From: SCUD01 sp963778585 | Lineage (GTDB): Bacteria > Pseudomonadota > Gammaproteobacteria > Steroidobacterales > Steroidobacteraceae | Assembly: GCA_963778585.1 (NCBI GenBank) | Contig: CAVZUU010000002.1 | Location: forward strand, 186,001 to 250,000 | Length of the DNA: 64,000 bases | Reading direction: 5' to 3' | Shown here: positions 34,870 to 42,344 of the stretch, one piece after another | Position numbering within the stretch: the stretch's first letter is position 1 | Layout of the letters: each line of letters begins with the position of its first letter | Made by a program: the position numbers and the translations under genes | Notes under the pieces: model-generated | Told to the model about the DNA's origin: nothing | Databases searched by the model: none | The model's input: only the letters and a program-made list of their open reading frames with translations

Positions 34870-36146
34870 CCCAGCGGCCCGCCGACAGCTGGTACGAAGC
34901 GACCGCGCGGCGGCCGGCGGCGCAGCCTGCGCTCGCCGGCGACGTCGAGACCGACGTCTGCGTCGTCGGCAGCGGCATCTCCGGGTGCTCGACCGCGTTG
35001 CATCTCGCGGAGCGCGGCTATCGCGTCGTACTGCTCGAAGCGGAACGCGTCGGTTTTGGCGCGTCCGGACGCTCCGGCGGCCAGCTGATTCCCGGCTACG
35101 CCAGCGGCATGGCAAAACTTGCCGCGCAACTCGGCAGGGCCGACGCGAAGCGACTCTGGGATTTCAGCGTCGAGGGCGTCGAGCTGACGCGGGATCTCGT
35201 CGAACGCCACCGCATCGACTGCGATCTCGCCTGGGGCCACATGCACGTCGGCATCAAGCCGCGCCAGCGCGACGAACTCAAGGAATGGCAGCGGGAGCAG
35301 GAAGACGAGTTCGGCTACGCCAGACTTCGGTTCTTGGAGCGCGATGAAGTCGCGCAATGGATCGCGAGCAAGCGCTACATCGCGGGCCTCTACGACTCGG
35401 GCGCCGGCCATTTGCATCCGCTTCGCTACACGATCGGCCTTGGCCAGGCGGCGATCGCGGCGGGCGTTCGCCTCCACGAAAACAGCCGGGTTATCTCGAT
35501 CGACCGCGGATCGACCGTCACCCTGCGGACCGAGAACGGCAGCGTTCGCGCAAAATTCGTCGCGCTCTGCGCCAATATTGGGCACAACGATCTGTCCCGT
35601 ACGCTCGCGCGCAAGACCATCGGCATCGCCTCCTACATCGTCGCGACGAAGCCGTTGGGCGAAGGGCGCGCCGCGGCGCTGCTGCGCGACAACATCGCGG
35701 TCGCGGACATCAACTGGATCATCGACTACTACCGCCGCTCGCCGGACCACCGCCTGCTCTTCGGCGGCCGTGTCAGTTATTCGGGTCTGGACCCGCTCGG
35801 CACGGCGCGCGCGACGCGGCAGCGCATGCTGAACGTGTTCCCGCAGCTCGCCGACGTGGAGATCGAATACGCCTGGGGCGGCATCATCGACATTTCGATG
35901 AGCCGCGCGCCGAATTTCGGGCGCCTCGAACCGAATATCTACTACCTCCAGGGCTTCTCCGGCCACGGCATGGTGCTGACCGGTATCGCCGGCAAAATCA
36001 TCGCCGAGTCGATCGCGGGCCAGGCGGAGCGTTTCGACGTCTTCGCGAGACTGCGTCATCACGACTTTCCGGGCGGCCGCCTGTTCCGCCGCCCGACTCT
36101 CGTGCTCGCAATGACCTGGTTCCGCCTGAGGGACTTCCTGCCTTAG
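34866..36146 (+). CDS. puuB: Gamma-glutamylputrescine oxidase (FAD-dependent)
   Basis: A 426-residue DAO-type FAD oxidoreductase. The N-terminal dinucleotide motif is VVGSGISGCSTALHLAERG, followed by the flavin-contact segment GFGASGRSGGQLIPGY. The C-terminal part contains AWGGIIDISMSRAPNFG and QGFSGHGMVLTGIAGK. PuuB oxidises gamma-glutamylputrescine to the aldehyde with release of ammonia and H2O2. It is translationally coupled to the second puuA. It is convergent, by a 4-base overlap, with the small membrane protein gene downstream. Confidence 0.93.
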   Translation: MTQRPADSWYEATARRPAAQPALAGDVETDVCVVGSGISGCSTALHLAERGYRVVLLEAERVGFGASGRSGGQLIPGYASGMAKLAAQLGRADAKRLWDFSVEGVELTRDLVERHRIDCDLAWGHMHVGIKPRQRDELKEWQREQEDEFGYARLRFLERDEVAQWIASKRYIAGLYDSGAGHLHPLRYTIGLGQAAIAAGVRLHENSRVISIDRGSTVTLRTENGSVRAKFVALCANIGHNDLSRTLARKTIGIASYIVATKPLGEGRAAALLRDNIAVADINWIIDYYRRSPDHRLLFGGRVSYSGLDPLGTARATRQRMLNVFPQLADVEIEYAWGGIIDISMSRAPNFGRLEPNIYYLQGFSGHGMVLTGIAGKIIAESIAGQAERFDVFARLRHHDFPGGRLFRRPTLVLAMTWFRLRDFLP

Positions 36147-36532
36147 CTGCGATCAAAAGCCTGCCGCTCGAAGTAGTTGTCGCGGTAGCAGCGCCGACCG
36201 CGCAGCAACTGCCAGAGACTCGAGGCGATATAGGCGGGCAGGAAAAACAGACCCCAGCGTTCGCACTGGCGCACGTGCACCTGTTCGTGCTCGCGTGCGC
36301 AGTCCAATGCGCGCTCGTCGGTGCCAAGAATCACATGGCCGAGAGTCATCGCGCGGTACGGGCAAGCGACGGCAGGCGATGTAATGAAGGATCCGATCAG
36401 GCCGCCGGAAAACTCGGCGCAGCCCCGTACCGTTCGCACCCGACCACCGAGGCACAGCATTGCCGACCCGGCGATCAGTCCGATCACGGAGTTCGGGCTC
36501 GCCCACAAGTACGACACCACGCGACCGATCAT
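36143..36532 (-). CDS. Small membrane protein with HExxH-type motif
   Basis: A 129-residue protein from ATG 36532 whose stop overlaps puuB. A hydrophobic N-terminus and a central region are followed by DCAREHEQVHVRQCERWGLFFLP. The HEQVH string is an HExxH zinc-binding pattern, and a hydrophobic segment follows. The family is probably a conserved bacterial hypothetical protein related to DUF4157-like zinc proteins, but I cannot name it firmly. It is coupled to the DUF1697 gene (4-base overlap). Confidence 0.65.
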   Translation of the reverse strand: MIGRVVSYLWASPNSVIGLIAGSAMLCLGGRVRTVRGCAEFSGGLIGSFITSPAVACPYRAMTLGHVILGTDERALDCAREHEQVHVRQCERWGLFFLPAYIASSLWQLLRGRRCYRDNYFERQAFDRS

Positions 36533-37089
36533 CGTGGTGACTTTCCGGCGGCATCCTTGAGCAGCAGGGCGGAGATCTTCATGACCGTCGCCCAGTTCCG
36601 CGTCGTTGCCGCGCGTCCGGCCTTGCCAAGGAGCGCCTCCGCCGCGCGGCTCTTCAGGATTCCGTCGGGGCACCAGAGATAGGCCGCATGCTTTCCGGGA
36701 CGGAATTGCTCCGGCGGTGACGACAGCGGCGCCAACGCTGCAAGCGCATCGAGATCTACGCCGGTCGCGGTAAACGCGACCAGCAGTCGCGAAGGTTCGG
36801 TTGCGATCGCGGCCAGCGCGTTTTCCTTCCGGATCGCGGCGATGTCGGACGAGGATTTGACGATGACTGGGACGTCGACGTGCAACGTCTTGGCTATCGC
36901 CTTTCGAATGCGGCTCGCATGTGCGGTCGTCGAGCGCGTCGCAGCCTCGAAGACGGCATTACCGCTGTTCAGGAGAGTCTGGACGTCGCGGTAACCGAGC
37001 GCGGTGAGCAGCTTCCGAAGTTCGGCCATCGGCACGCGCTTGCCCTTGCCGACGTTGACGCCACGCAGAAGTGCGACGAAGCGAGGCAT
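36529..37089 (-). CDS. DUF1697 family protein
   Basis: A 186-residue cytoplasmic protein starting at ATG 37089. The N-terminus MPRFVALLRGVNVGKGKRVPM and the segment TLLNSGNAVFEA are diagnostic for DUF1697. A C-terminal TTRNWATVMKISAL also fits. Function of the family is unknown. It precedes the HExxH protein gene on the same strand, with a 4-base overlap. The flanking 37.1-38.3 kb genes have integron-cassette character, but no attC site is next to this gene. Confidence 0.9.
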   Translation of the reverse strand: MPRFVALLRGVNVGKGKRVPMAELRKLLTALGYRDVQTLLNSGNAVFEAATRSTTAHASRIRKAIAKTLHVDVPVIVKSSSDIAAIRKENALAAIATEPSRLLVAFTATGVDLDALAALAPLSSPPEQFRPGKHAAYLWCPDGILKSRAAEALLGKAGRAATTRNWATVMKISALLLKDAAGKSPR

Positions 37090-37134
37090 CGTATCGCCAG
37101 CAACTAGGTGGCCGCGCACTCGCCAAACGCGTTG

Positions 37135-37497
37135 TCATACTTCACTCCGGCGCTCCCTCTTGAATAGATGGATACCGCGATTCCGTAGCGACTTGCGATG
37201 CCAGACGAGCAGCGAGCCGATCGCCAGCAGGAATACGGCTCCAGCGGACAACAACAATGCTGCACTGAGAACTTGAGTCCCATAGAGCAGCGCAAGTACC
37301 ACCAACCCCAACGATGCAATGAGCCCGTACCGGCTGTAGAACTCGACGCCATTTGACCGCAATGGAATCTTGCGGAGAAGCCATTGGTCAAATCGCAGGC
37401 CGGCTCGTCGTACGACAATCAGGAGCGCCGAGAAAATAACCGCGACGGCCGCAAAGATACCCCCAATGACCAGCAACGACTCCGATTCGGCTGACAC
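37135..37497 (-). CDS. Small hypothetical membrane protein
   Basis: About 120 residues from a GTG at 37497. The reading frame is longer upstream but that part is Arg-rich shadow of the adjacent gene. Hydrophobic segments (LLVIGGIFAAVAVIFSALLIV and two around SLGLVVLALLYG and AGAVFLLAIGSLLVW) indicate three membrane helices, ending in a basic tail. It follows the next membrane protein gene by 8 bases and is likely co-translated with it. No family recognised. Confidence 0.6.
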   Translation of the reverse strand: MSAESESLLVIGGIFAAVAVIFSALLIVVRRAGLRFDQWLLRKIPLRSNGVEFYSRYGLIASLGLVVLALLYGTQVLSAALLLSAGAVFLLAIGSLLVWHRKSLRNRGIHLFKRERRSEV

Positions 37498-37505
37498 GGC
37501 GACGC

Positions 37506-37889
37506 CTAAGGCAGAGCGGACCCACGCGCGGAACGCCGAAACAGCCACGCCGATCCGACAAATAGCGCGATAAAGAACCCGTTCAATGCCAGGATCTCGG
37601 CCGGTCCGCTCCAGGGGAGACCAAGGCCGGCGATGAGCGCGACCATGGTGACCAACGCCTGAGCGAGCGCCGTCGCGAACAATGCATGAGCCATTCCGCG
37701 GGGTTGGAAGCGCGCAATGATGGCTCCGATGATTCCGACGGCGAGCACTCCGAAATACAACAGGTTGGCGGGGTCTCCGTCGGCCCCGATGATTCCAACA
37801 CCGAGACTCAGCCAAACGAGGATCAATGCCGCCGCAAGTGCAACGCCAATGGCTGATCGGTACGCCGTGTTTCTCCTGGCCATGCTCAT
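37506..37889 (-). CDS. Hypothetical four-helix membrane protein
   Basis: A 127-residue protein with four hydrophobic segments, beginning around SAIGVALAAALILVWLSLG and ending at LNGFFIALFVGSAWLF, and a short basic tail. Its start overlaps the DUF1801 gene by 4 bases (ATGA), so these genes form a compact three-gene unit. The composition is lower in GC than the surrounding chromosomal genes. No family recognised. Confidence 0.7.
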   Translation of the reverse strand: MSMARRNTAYRSAIGVALAAALILVWLSLGVGIIGADGDPANLLYFGVLAVGIIGAIIARFQPRGMAHALFATALAQALVTMVALIAGLGLPWSGPAEILALNGFFIALFVGSAWLFRRSARGSALP

Positions 37890-38317
37890 TTGACCTTCCG
37901 CTTCTTTGCCGAAGCGCCATTTTGGGCCACCGCGGCCCTCACGAGAGCCTTGAACGCGCCCGCATCCATCTTCTCCCCTTCGTGGATGTCGATCGCCCTT
38001 CGCGTGTTGCCTTCAAGACTGGAGTTGAAGAGGCGCGAAGGGTCCGGGATGACTGCGCCTCGGGCGAACGTGAGCTTCACGACCTTCGTGTACGACTCCC
38101 CGGTGCAGACAATCCCGTGGTGTGACCAGACGGGAGTTCCCATCCACTTCCACTCCTCGGTCATCTCGGGGTCGGCTTCCAGGATCAGCGTGCGCATACG
38201 GGCCAGGGTTGCCCCGCGCCATCCGCCCAGGTCGCGGATCCGTTGGTCGATGAGCCGGGAAGCGGGCTTCCCGGTCGCTTGCTCGAATTCACTTTTCTTT
38301 TTTGGTCTTGTCGCCAC
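37886..38317 (-). CDS. DUF1801 domain-containing protein
   Basis: A 143-residue protein with a basic N-terminus and a DUF1801 (YdhG-like) core: GWRGATLARMRTLILEADPEMTEEWKWMGTPVWSHHGIVCTGESYTK. DUF1801 proteins are small cytoplasmic proteins, one of them (YdhG/Fra) linked to iron-sulfur delivery. It is the first gene of a three-gene unit, and an attC site lies just upstream (38343-38445). That places it as the promoter-distal neighbour of an integron-type cassette. Confidence 0.88.
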   Translation of the reverse strand: MATRPKKKSEFEQATGKPASRLIDQRIRDLGGWRGATLARMRTLILEADPEMTEEWKWMGTPVWSHHGIVCTGESYTKVVKLTFARGAVIPDPSRLFNSSLEGNTRRAIDIHEGEKMDAGAFKALVRAAVAQNGASAKKRKVK

Positions 38318-38342
38318 GGACTATCCTCCAACGTACTGTGAT

Positions 38343-38445
38343 GTCCAACGTTCGCGATCAGTGGCGGCGGGCGCTCGGCGCACCGCTTGCAGTCATTGCA
38401 AGCGGCATAACGACAAGCGTCGAACGCTGCATCGCATCGTTAGAC
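38343..38445 (-). repeat. attC recombination site of an integron cassette
   Basis: On the minus strand the 103-base element starts with GTCTAAC (plus GTTAGAC 38439-38445) and ends with GTTGGAC (plus GTCCAAC 38343-38349), matching RYYYAAC and GTTRRRY core sites. The inner boxes AGCGTTCG and CGAACG pair with each other, and the middle is imperfectly dyadic. Its orientation puts it at the 3' end of the GNAT gene, as in a normal cassette. The outer boxes differ from each other in one position. Confidence 0.85.
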
Positions 38446-38458
38446 GACTCCGCGCTCA

Positions 38459-38926
38459 TCAAAGCACTTTTTCCAAGTATGCGGTGCCTGGCACGGGGTT
38501 GAACCGGTATGGCGCAGTTGGCCTGAATCCCATCGAGGCATACAACGACCTGGCTTCCTTCATGGATGGCAGCGTATCAAGCACAAGCCGGCTGTAGCCT
38601 TGCTGTTTCGCGGCCGCCACGACACCTTCAACAAGGAGCCGTCCAACCCCGCGACCGCGTCCAGGAGGACCGACATACAGACGTTTGATTTCTCCGACGC
38701 CAACTGCAAACGGTCGCAACCCGACACAACCGAGATAAGTACCATTCTCCTCCGCAAGCAATAATGCGCCAGCGGGCGCAGCGTACTCGGTTGCTAGGTT
38801 TTCCATTTCGCGCCCGATGTCCTGAAAGGAAAGGTCAACATTCAGCAACGCCGCATACTCGTCAATAAAATGGCGTGCCTGCTGCCAATGTTCCAGCGAA
38901 TTTGCCTGAACCAGGCGAATGGTCAC
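38459..38926 (-). CDS. GNAT-family N-acetyltransferase
   Basis: A 155-residue acetyltransferase from a GTG at 38926; the longer frame reads into the attC element. The GNAT core is visible: LLLAEENGTYLGCVGLRPF, GEIKRLYVGPPGRGRGVGRLLVEGV (motif A) and YSRLVLDTLPSMKEARSLYASMGF. Substrate unknown. The gene is the body of an integron-like cassette, with an attC at its 3' end and a second attC upstream. It is a typical cargo type for integron cassettes. Confidence 0.85.
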   Translation of the reverse strand: MTIRLVQANSLEHWQQARHFIDEYAALLNVDLSFQDIGREMENLATEYAAPAGALLLAEENGTYLGCVGLRPFAVGVGEIKRLYVGPPGRGRGVGRLLVEGVVAAAKQQGYSRLVLDTLPSMKEARSLYASMGFRPTAPYRFNPVPGTAYLEKVL

Positions 38927-38941
38927 GTCTTTTCCGGAGTC

Positions 38942-39067
38942 ATCTAACGTCCGCGTTGAACGGGCCGCGCACAGCGCGGCCGGCGCGCCGCAGGCGCACA
39001 ATGGTTCCTCGCGCCTGCGGCGCGCTCGTTCAACCCTGTCACGGACCGCTCCAACGCATAGTTAGAC
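38942..39067 (-). repeat. attC recombination site of an integron cassette
   Basis: Read on the minus strand: GTCTAAC, then GCGTTGGA, a central stem, GTTCAACGC and GTTAGAT, exactly the R''-L''-L'-R' order of attC. GCGTTG pairs with CAACGC. The interior carries a perfect 15-bp stem (plus-strand arms 38983-38997 and 39011-39025, 13-base loop) and a second 8-bp hairpin (38963-38970 with 38974-38981). It lies at the 3' end of the secreted protein gene. This is the better formed of the two sites. Confidence 0.9.
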
Positions 39068-39139
39068 CGCATTCGCGGCGGGCCGCACGGATCGAACATA
39101 GACGTCGGCTGCTGACTGTCTAGTGCCTTCGCACAGGTG

Positions 39140-39697
39140 TCAGAGACGGCTGACAGCCTTCTGCACCAGCGCCCCGACTGTCGCCATCGAGGGCAGGTCA
39201 GTGACGGAGCCAATCACGTCCACCTCGACGTAGCCCTTTCCACGGGGAATGCTGCAGACCGTATTTGAGGCCACGTTGGGCCGTCCGGCTAGGATACAAA
39301 GCGCAGTTCCCACGGTCGCTTGCTCCAGCCGCGCTCCTGTGGTCTTCCACTGCTCTTCCCGCGCTTGGCCGGTATTTCGAATCTGGACCGCCTGAGCGCC
39401 ATCCATGCCCAGATTACTGACGATGCGAATGCTGACTGGATGAGTCGAACCTGCCCCGGACAGCACCACCGAGCATTCGTCTAACGTCATGCTCCCGGGA
39501 ATCGCCTGCTTGAAGCCAGAGGGTGCGTTCGACGCCTTTCCTCCGATGGCCGCCTCCAGCTCCGCAACCGTGACGAGCTGGCAGGCCGATGATGCTGGTT
39601 GAGCTTGAGTCGAGCCGATCGTTGCGGCGGTGAGCAGTGCCAAGCCGGCGAATGTGCGACGTACGCGGCTCAATGATCCGAGGGTTGGTCGTTTCAT
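39140..39697 (-). CDS. Hypothetical secreted protein in integron cassette
   Basis: A 185-residue protein with a signal peptide (cleavage near TQA/QP). The mature part begins with ACQLVTVAELEAAIGG and contains further cysteines (LDECSVV, ALCILAGR, TVCSIP), so disulfides are likely. There is a motif GKGYVEVDVIGS near the end. No domain recognised, although the early LVTVAELEAAIGG recalls DUF3558-like secreted proteins. Its attC follows at 38942-39067, and a possible cassette border lies at 39789-39795. Confidence 0.75.
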   Translation of the reverse strand: MKRPTLGSLSRVRRTFAGLALLTAATIGSTQAQPASSACQLVTVAELEAAIGGKASNAPSGFKQAIPGSMTLDECSVVLSGAGSTHPVSIRIVSNLGMDGAQAVQIRNTGQAREEQWKTTGARLEQATVGTALCILAGRPNVASNTVCSIPRGKGYVEVDVIGSVTDLPSMATVGALVQKAVSRL

Positions 39698-40029
39698 CGT
39701 GACTTCTCCTTGAGCGTTGCGTTCAGAATGAAGTGACCCGCTGCGCGTGAACTTGATCGCTGGCAGTGCGACAAGAGGATCAAATGCGGCCTAACTACCA
39801 TTGGGTATGAATAGTGACGTCTTGTTTTACGTCATTTCTGCCATCTAATCACCCGCCCAACCCGTAAGCTCTTGTGCCGACTCAAAACATTGCGACGCAT
39901 GACATCCCGGCAAGATTCAGTGCCGCCAAATCCGCTTTGGCCGGCAGGCACCGCTCAAAATGACAAATTGCCAGCAATACAGGCATCCTACGCACCCCTT
40001 TCCAGCGACATGCGCGGAGAAGATTGAAC
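39698..40029. other. Intergenic region between cassette cluster and fhs
   Basis: No gene is seen in these 332 bases. They contain a GCCTAAC (39789-39795), which matches the outer core of an integron site and would mark the upstream border of the last cassette. A short hairpin TGACGT...ACGTCA follows at about 39813-39832. The last bases hold a good ribosome binding site for fhs (GGAGAAG at 40016-40022, 7 bases before the ATG). No promoter was assigned with confidence. Confidence 0.5.
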
Positions 40030-41727
40030 ATGCCACCGTCGAAGTCGGGCGCCCCGCTCAGCAATATCGAGATCGCCCAGCACGCCAGGATGAAGCCCAT
40101 CGTTCCGCTCGCCGTCGAGCGGCTGGGCATCCCCGAAAAGCATCTGCAGCCCTTCGGCCATTACAAGGCGAAGATCTCTCTCGACTACTGCACGCATCTC
40201 GATAGTCGCAAGGATGGCAAGCTCATTCTTGTCACCGCGATCTCCCCAACGCCCGCCGGCGAAGGCAAGACGACGATGACGGTCGGCTTGGGCGATGCGC
40301 TCAATCGCATCGGCAAGAAATCGATCATTTGCCTCCGCGAACCGGCTCTCGGTCCCGTATTCGGCATGAAAGGTGGCGCGGCGGGTGGTGGCTATGCCCA
40401 GGTCGTCCCGATGGAGGACATCAATCTCCATTTCACCGGCGACTTTTCCGCGATCGCGCTTGCCAACAACCTGCTCGCGGCACTCGTCGACAATCACATC
40501 TATCACGGCAACGCCGCCGGCTTCGACGTCCGCCGTGTCACCTGGCGCCGCGTCGTGGATGTCAACGACAGGTCGCTCCGCGACATCACGATCGGTCTCG
40601 GTGGCCCCGGCAACGGCTACCCGCGCCAGGACGGTTTCGACATCGTCGTCGCTTCCGAGGTGATGGCGATCTTCTGCCTGGCGACGAGTCTCAAGGATCT
40701 CAAGGAGAAGCTCGGCAAGATCGTCGTCGGCTACACGCGCGAGCACAAGCCGATCCTCGCGCGCGATATAGAGGCGCACGGCGCGATGGCCGCGCTCCTG
40801 AAGGACGCGCTTGCGCCGAACCTCGTGCAGACCCTCGAAAATAATCCGGCATTCATCCATGGCGGGCCATTCGCCAACATCGCGCACGGCTGCAATTCCG
40901 TGATGGCGACCCGCACCGCGCTCAAGCTCGCGGACTACGTCGTGACCGAAGCCGGATTCGGCGCGGATCTCGGCGCCGAAAAGTTCGTGGACATCAAGTG
41001 CCGCAAGGGCGGCTTCAAGCCGGATGCCGCGGTGATCGTCGCGACGGTCCGGGCGATCAAGTATCACGGCGGGGTGGACGTGCCGGATCTCGGCAAGGAA
41101 AACCTGAAGGCGCTCCAGGCCGGCATCGCGAATCTCGATCGCCACATCGACAATGTTCGCGACGTCTTCGGCCTCCCCTGCCTGGTCGCGATCAACCATC
41201 GCGCAGAGGACAGCGAGGCGGAATTGCGCTGGCTTATCGAGCGCGCGACGCACCACGGAATCAAGGTGATCGTCGCGAAACACTATGCCGAGGGCGGAAA
41301 GGGCGCGCTCGAAGTCGCGAAGGAAATCGTCGAGCTCTGCGAGCATGCCAATTACTTCAAGTTCGTCTACGAGGAGAGCGCGACGCTCTGGGACAAGATG
41401 AAGGCCGTCGCATCGCGCATTTACGGTGCCTCGGAAGTGACGGCCGACAGCAAGGTGCGCGCGCAGATCAAGCAGCTGCAGGATTCAGGTTACGGCCACT
41501 ACCCGATCTGCGTGGCGAAGACGCAATACTCATTTTCGACGGATCCGAAGCTGCGCGGCGCGCCGCACGGGCACGTCGTGAACATCCGCGAAGTACGTCT
41601 GGCGGCCGGCGCGGAATTCGTCGTGATGATCTGCGGCGACATCATGACCATGCCGGGCCTGCCGGCGGTCCCTGCGGCGAATTCGATCGACGTCGACGAC
41701 GACGGTACGATTACGGGGCTTTTCTAG
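40030..41727 (+). CDS. fhs: Formate--tetrahydrofolate ligase
   Basis: A 565-residue ATP-dependent enzyme making 10-formyl-tetrahydrofolate from formate. The P-loop TPAGEGKTT is at residues 74-82, followed by LREPALGPVFGMKGGAAGGGYAQV, HFTGDFSAI and the C-terminal MTMPGLPAVPAANSID. The length is as usual for the family. ATG 40030 is preferred over the TTG at 40024, because of the ribosome binding site. It is monocistronic and convergent with the TetR-family gene (4-base overlap). Confidence 0.96.
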   Translation: MPPSKSGAPLSNIEIAQHARMKPIVPLAVERLGIPEKHLQPFGHYKAKISLDYCTHLDSRKDGKLILVTAISPTPAGEGKTTMTVGLGDALNRIGKKSIICLREPALGPVFGMKGGAAGGGYAQVVPMEDINLHFTGDFSAIALANNLLAALVDNHIYHGNAAGFDVRRVTWRRVVDVNDRSLRDITIGLGGPGNGYPRQDGFDIVVASEVMAIFCLATSLKDLKEKLGKIVVGYTREHKPILARDIEAHGAMAALLKDALAPNLVQTLENNPAFIHGGPFANIAHGCNSVMATRTALKLADYVVTEAGFGADLGAEKFVDIKCRKGGFKPDAAVIVATVRAIKYHGGVDVPDLGKENLKALQAGIANLDRHIDNVRDVFGLPCLVAINHRAEDSEAELRWLIERATHHGIKVIVAKHYAEGGKGALEVAKEIVELCEHANYFKFVYEESATLWDKMKAVASRIYGASEVTADSKVRAQIKQLQDSGYGHYPICVAKTQYSFSTDPKLRGAPHGHVVNIREVRLAAGAEFVVMICGDIMTMPGLPAVPAANSIDVDDDGTITGLF

Positions 41728-42344
41728 GCGCGGGTCAACTTGTCGATCCAGGTCTCGCAGAGAACTGCTGCCTCCGCAGGCCGGAAATTCTCGGGATCGA
41801 GGCACCATTCGAGCCAGAGCCCGTCGAGCAACGCGGTAAGCCCGATGGTCGCGAGACGCGTGTCGAAGCGCAGACGCCCGGCTTCCTTCGAAAGATCCCG
41901 GAGCAGCGTGCCGAGCAGATCGCCGTAGCCGCGGCCCTCCTCGTCGTGCACCGCGCGCATCTCGGGGGACACCTGGAGCAACCCCCAGAACACGACCCAG
42001 GCAGTCAGAACTTGCGGATCGAGATTGGGCCGCGAGAACACGGCCTTGAAGAAAGCGCGCAGCCGCGCGCGTGGCTCGGATCCCGCGGCGACGACCGCCG
42101 CTTCGAAGCTCGCCGTCAGGCGGCGGCTGAACGTCCGGTAGCTCTCCGCGACCAGCGTGTCCTTGTTCGGGAAATGGTGGTTGATCAGGCCGATCGAGAC
42201 ACCGGCCTCGGCAGCGATGCGCCGCACCGAGAGGCCTTCGTGACCGTGACGCTTGAGGCTTTCGATCGCGGCTTCGACGAGAGAATCGCGCCGGTCGCTC
42301 GCGACCCGGCGTTCGTAGCGCGGCTTCGGCGCGCGCGCGCTCAC
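41724..42344 (-). CDS. TetR-family regulator, BetI-like
   Basis: A 206-residue repressor with an N-terminal helix-turn-helix (LVEAAIESLKRHGHEGLSVRRIAAEAGVSIGLINHHFPNKDTLV) and a C-terminal domain matching BetI-type regulators (AWVVFWGLLQVSPEMRAVHDEEGRGY; LLDGLWLEWCLDPENF). BetI controls choline-to-betaine genes. Here the coupled gene is a Rieske oxygenase (start overlaps its stop by 4 bases), which suggests control of a quaternary amine degradation step rather than betaine synthesis. That is inference. Confidence 0.88.
   Translation of the reverse strand: MSARAPKPRYERRVASDRRDSLVEAAIESLKRHGHEGLSVRRIAAEAGVSIGLINHHFPNKDTLVAESYRTFSRRLTASFEAAVVAAGSEPRARLRAFFKAVFSRPNLDPQVLTAWVVFWGLLQVSPEMRAVHDEEGRGYGDLLGTLLRDLSKEAGRLRFDTRLATIGLTALLDGLWLEWCLDPENFRPAEAAVLCETWIDKLTRA

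Noticed and set aside
33472..35115. 547-codon antisense reading frame opposite puuA2 and puuB
   Set aside because: High GC gives long shadow frames; it is rich in Arg and Ala with no domain, and the plus-strand genes are unambiguous.
37090..37134. Possible attC after the small membrane protein gene
   Set aside because: The 45-base gap contains CAACGCG and TAGTTGC, but neither matches the RYYYAAC/GTTRRRY pair and no stem is visible.
40024..40029. Alternative TTG start for fhs
   Set aside because: The ATG at 40030 is better spaced from the GGAGAAG ribosome binding site.
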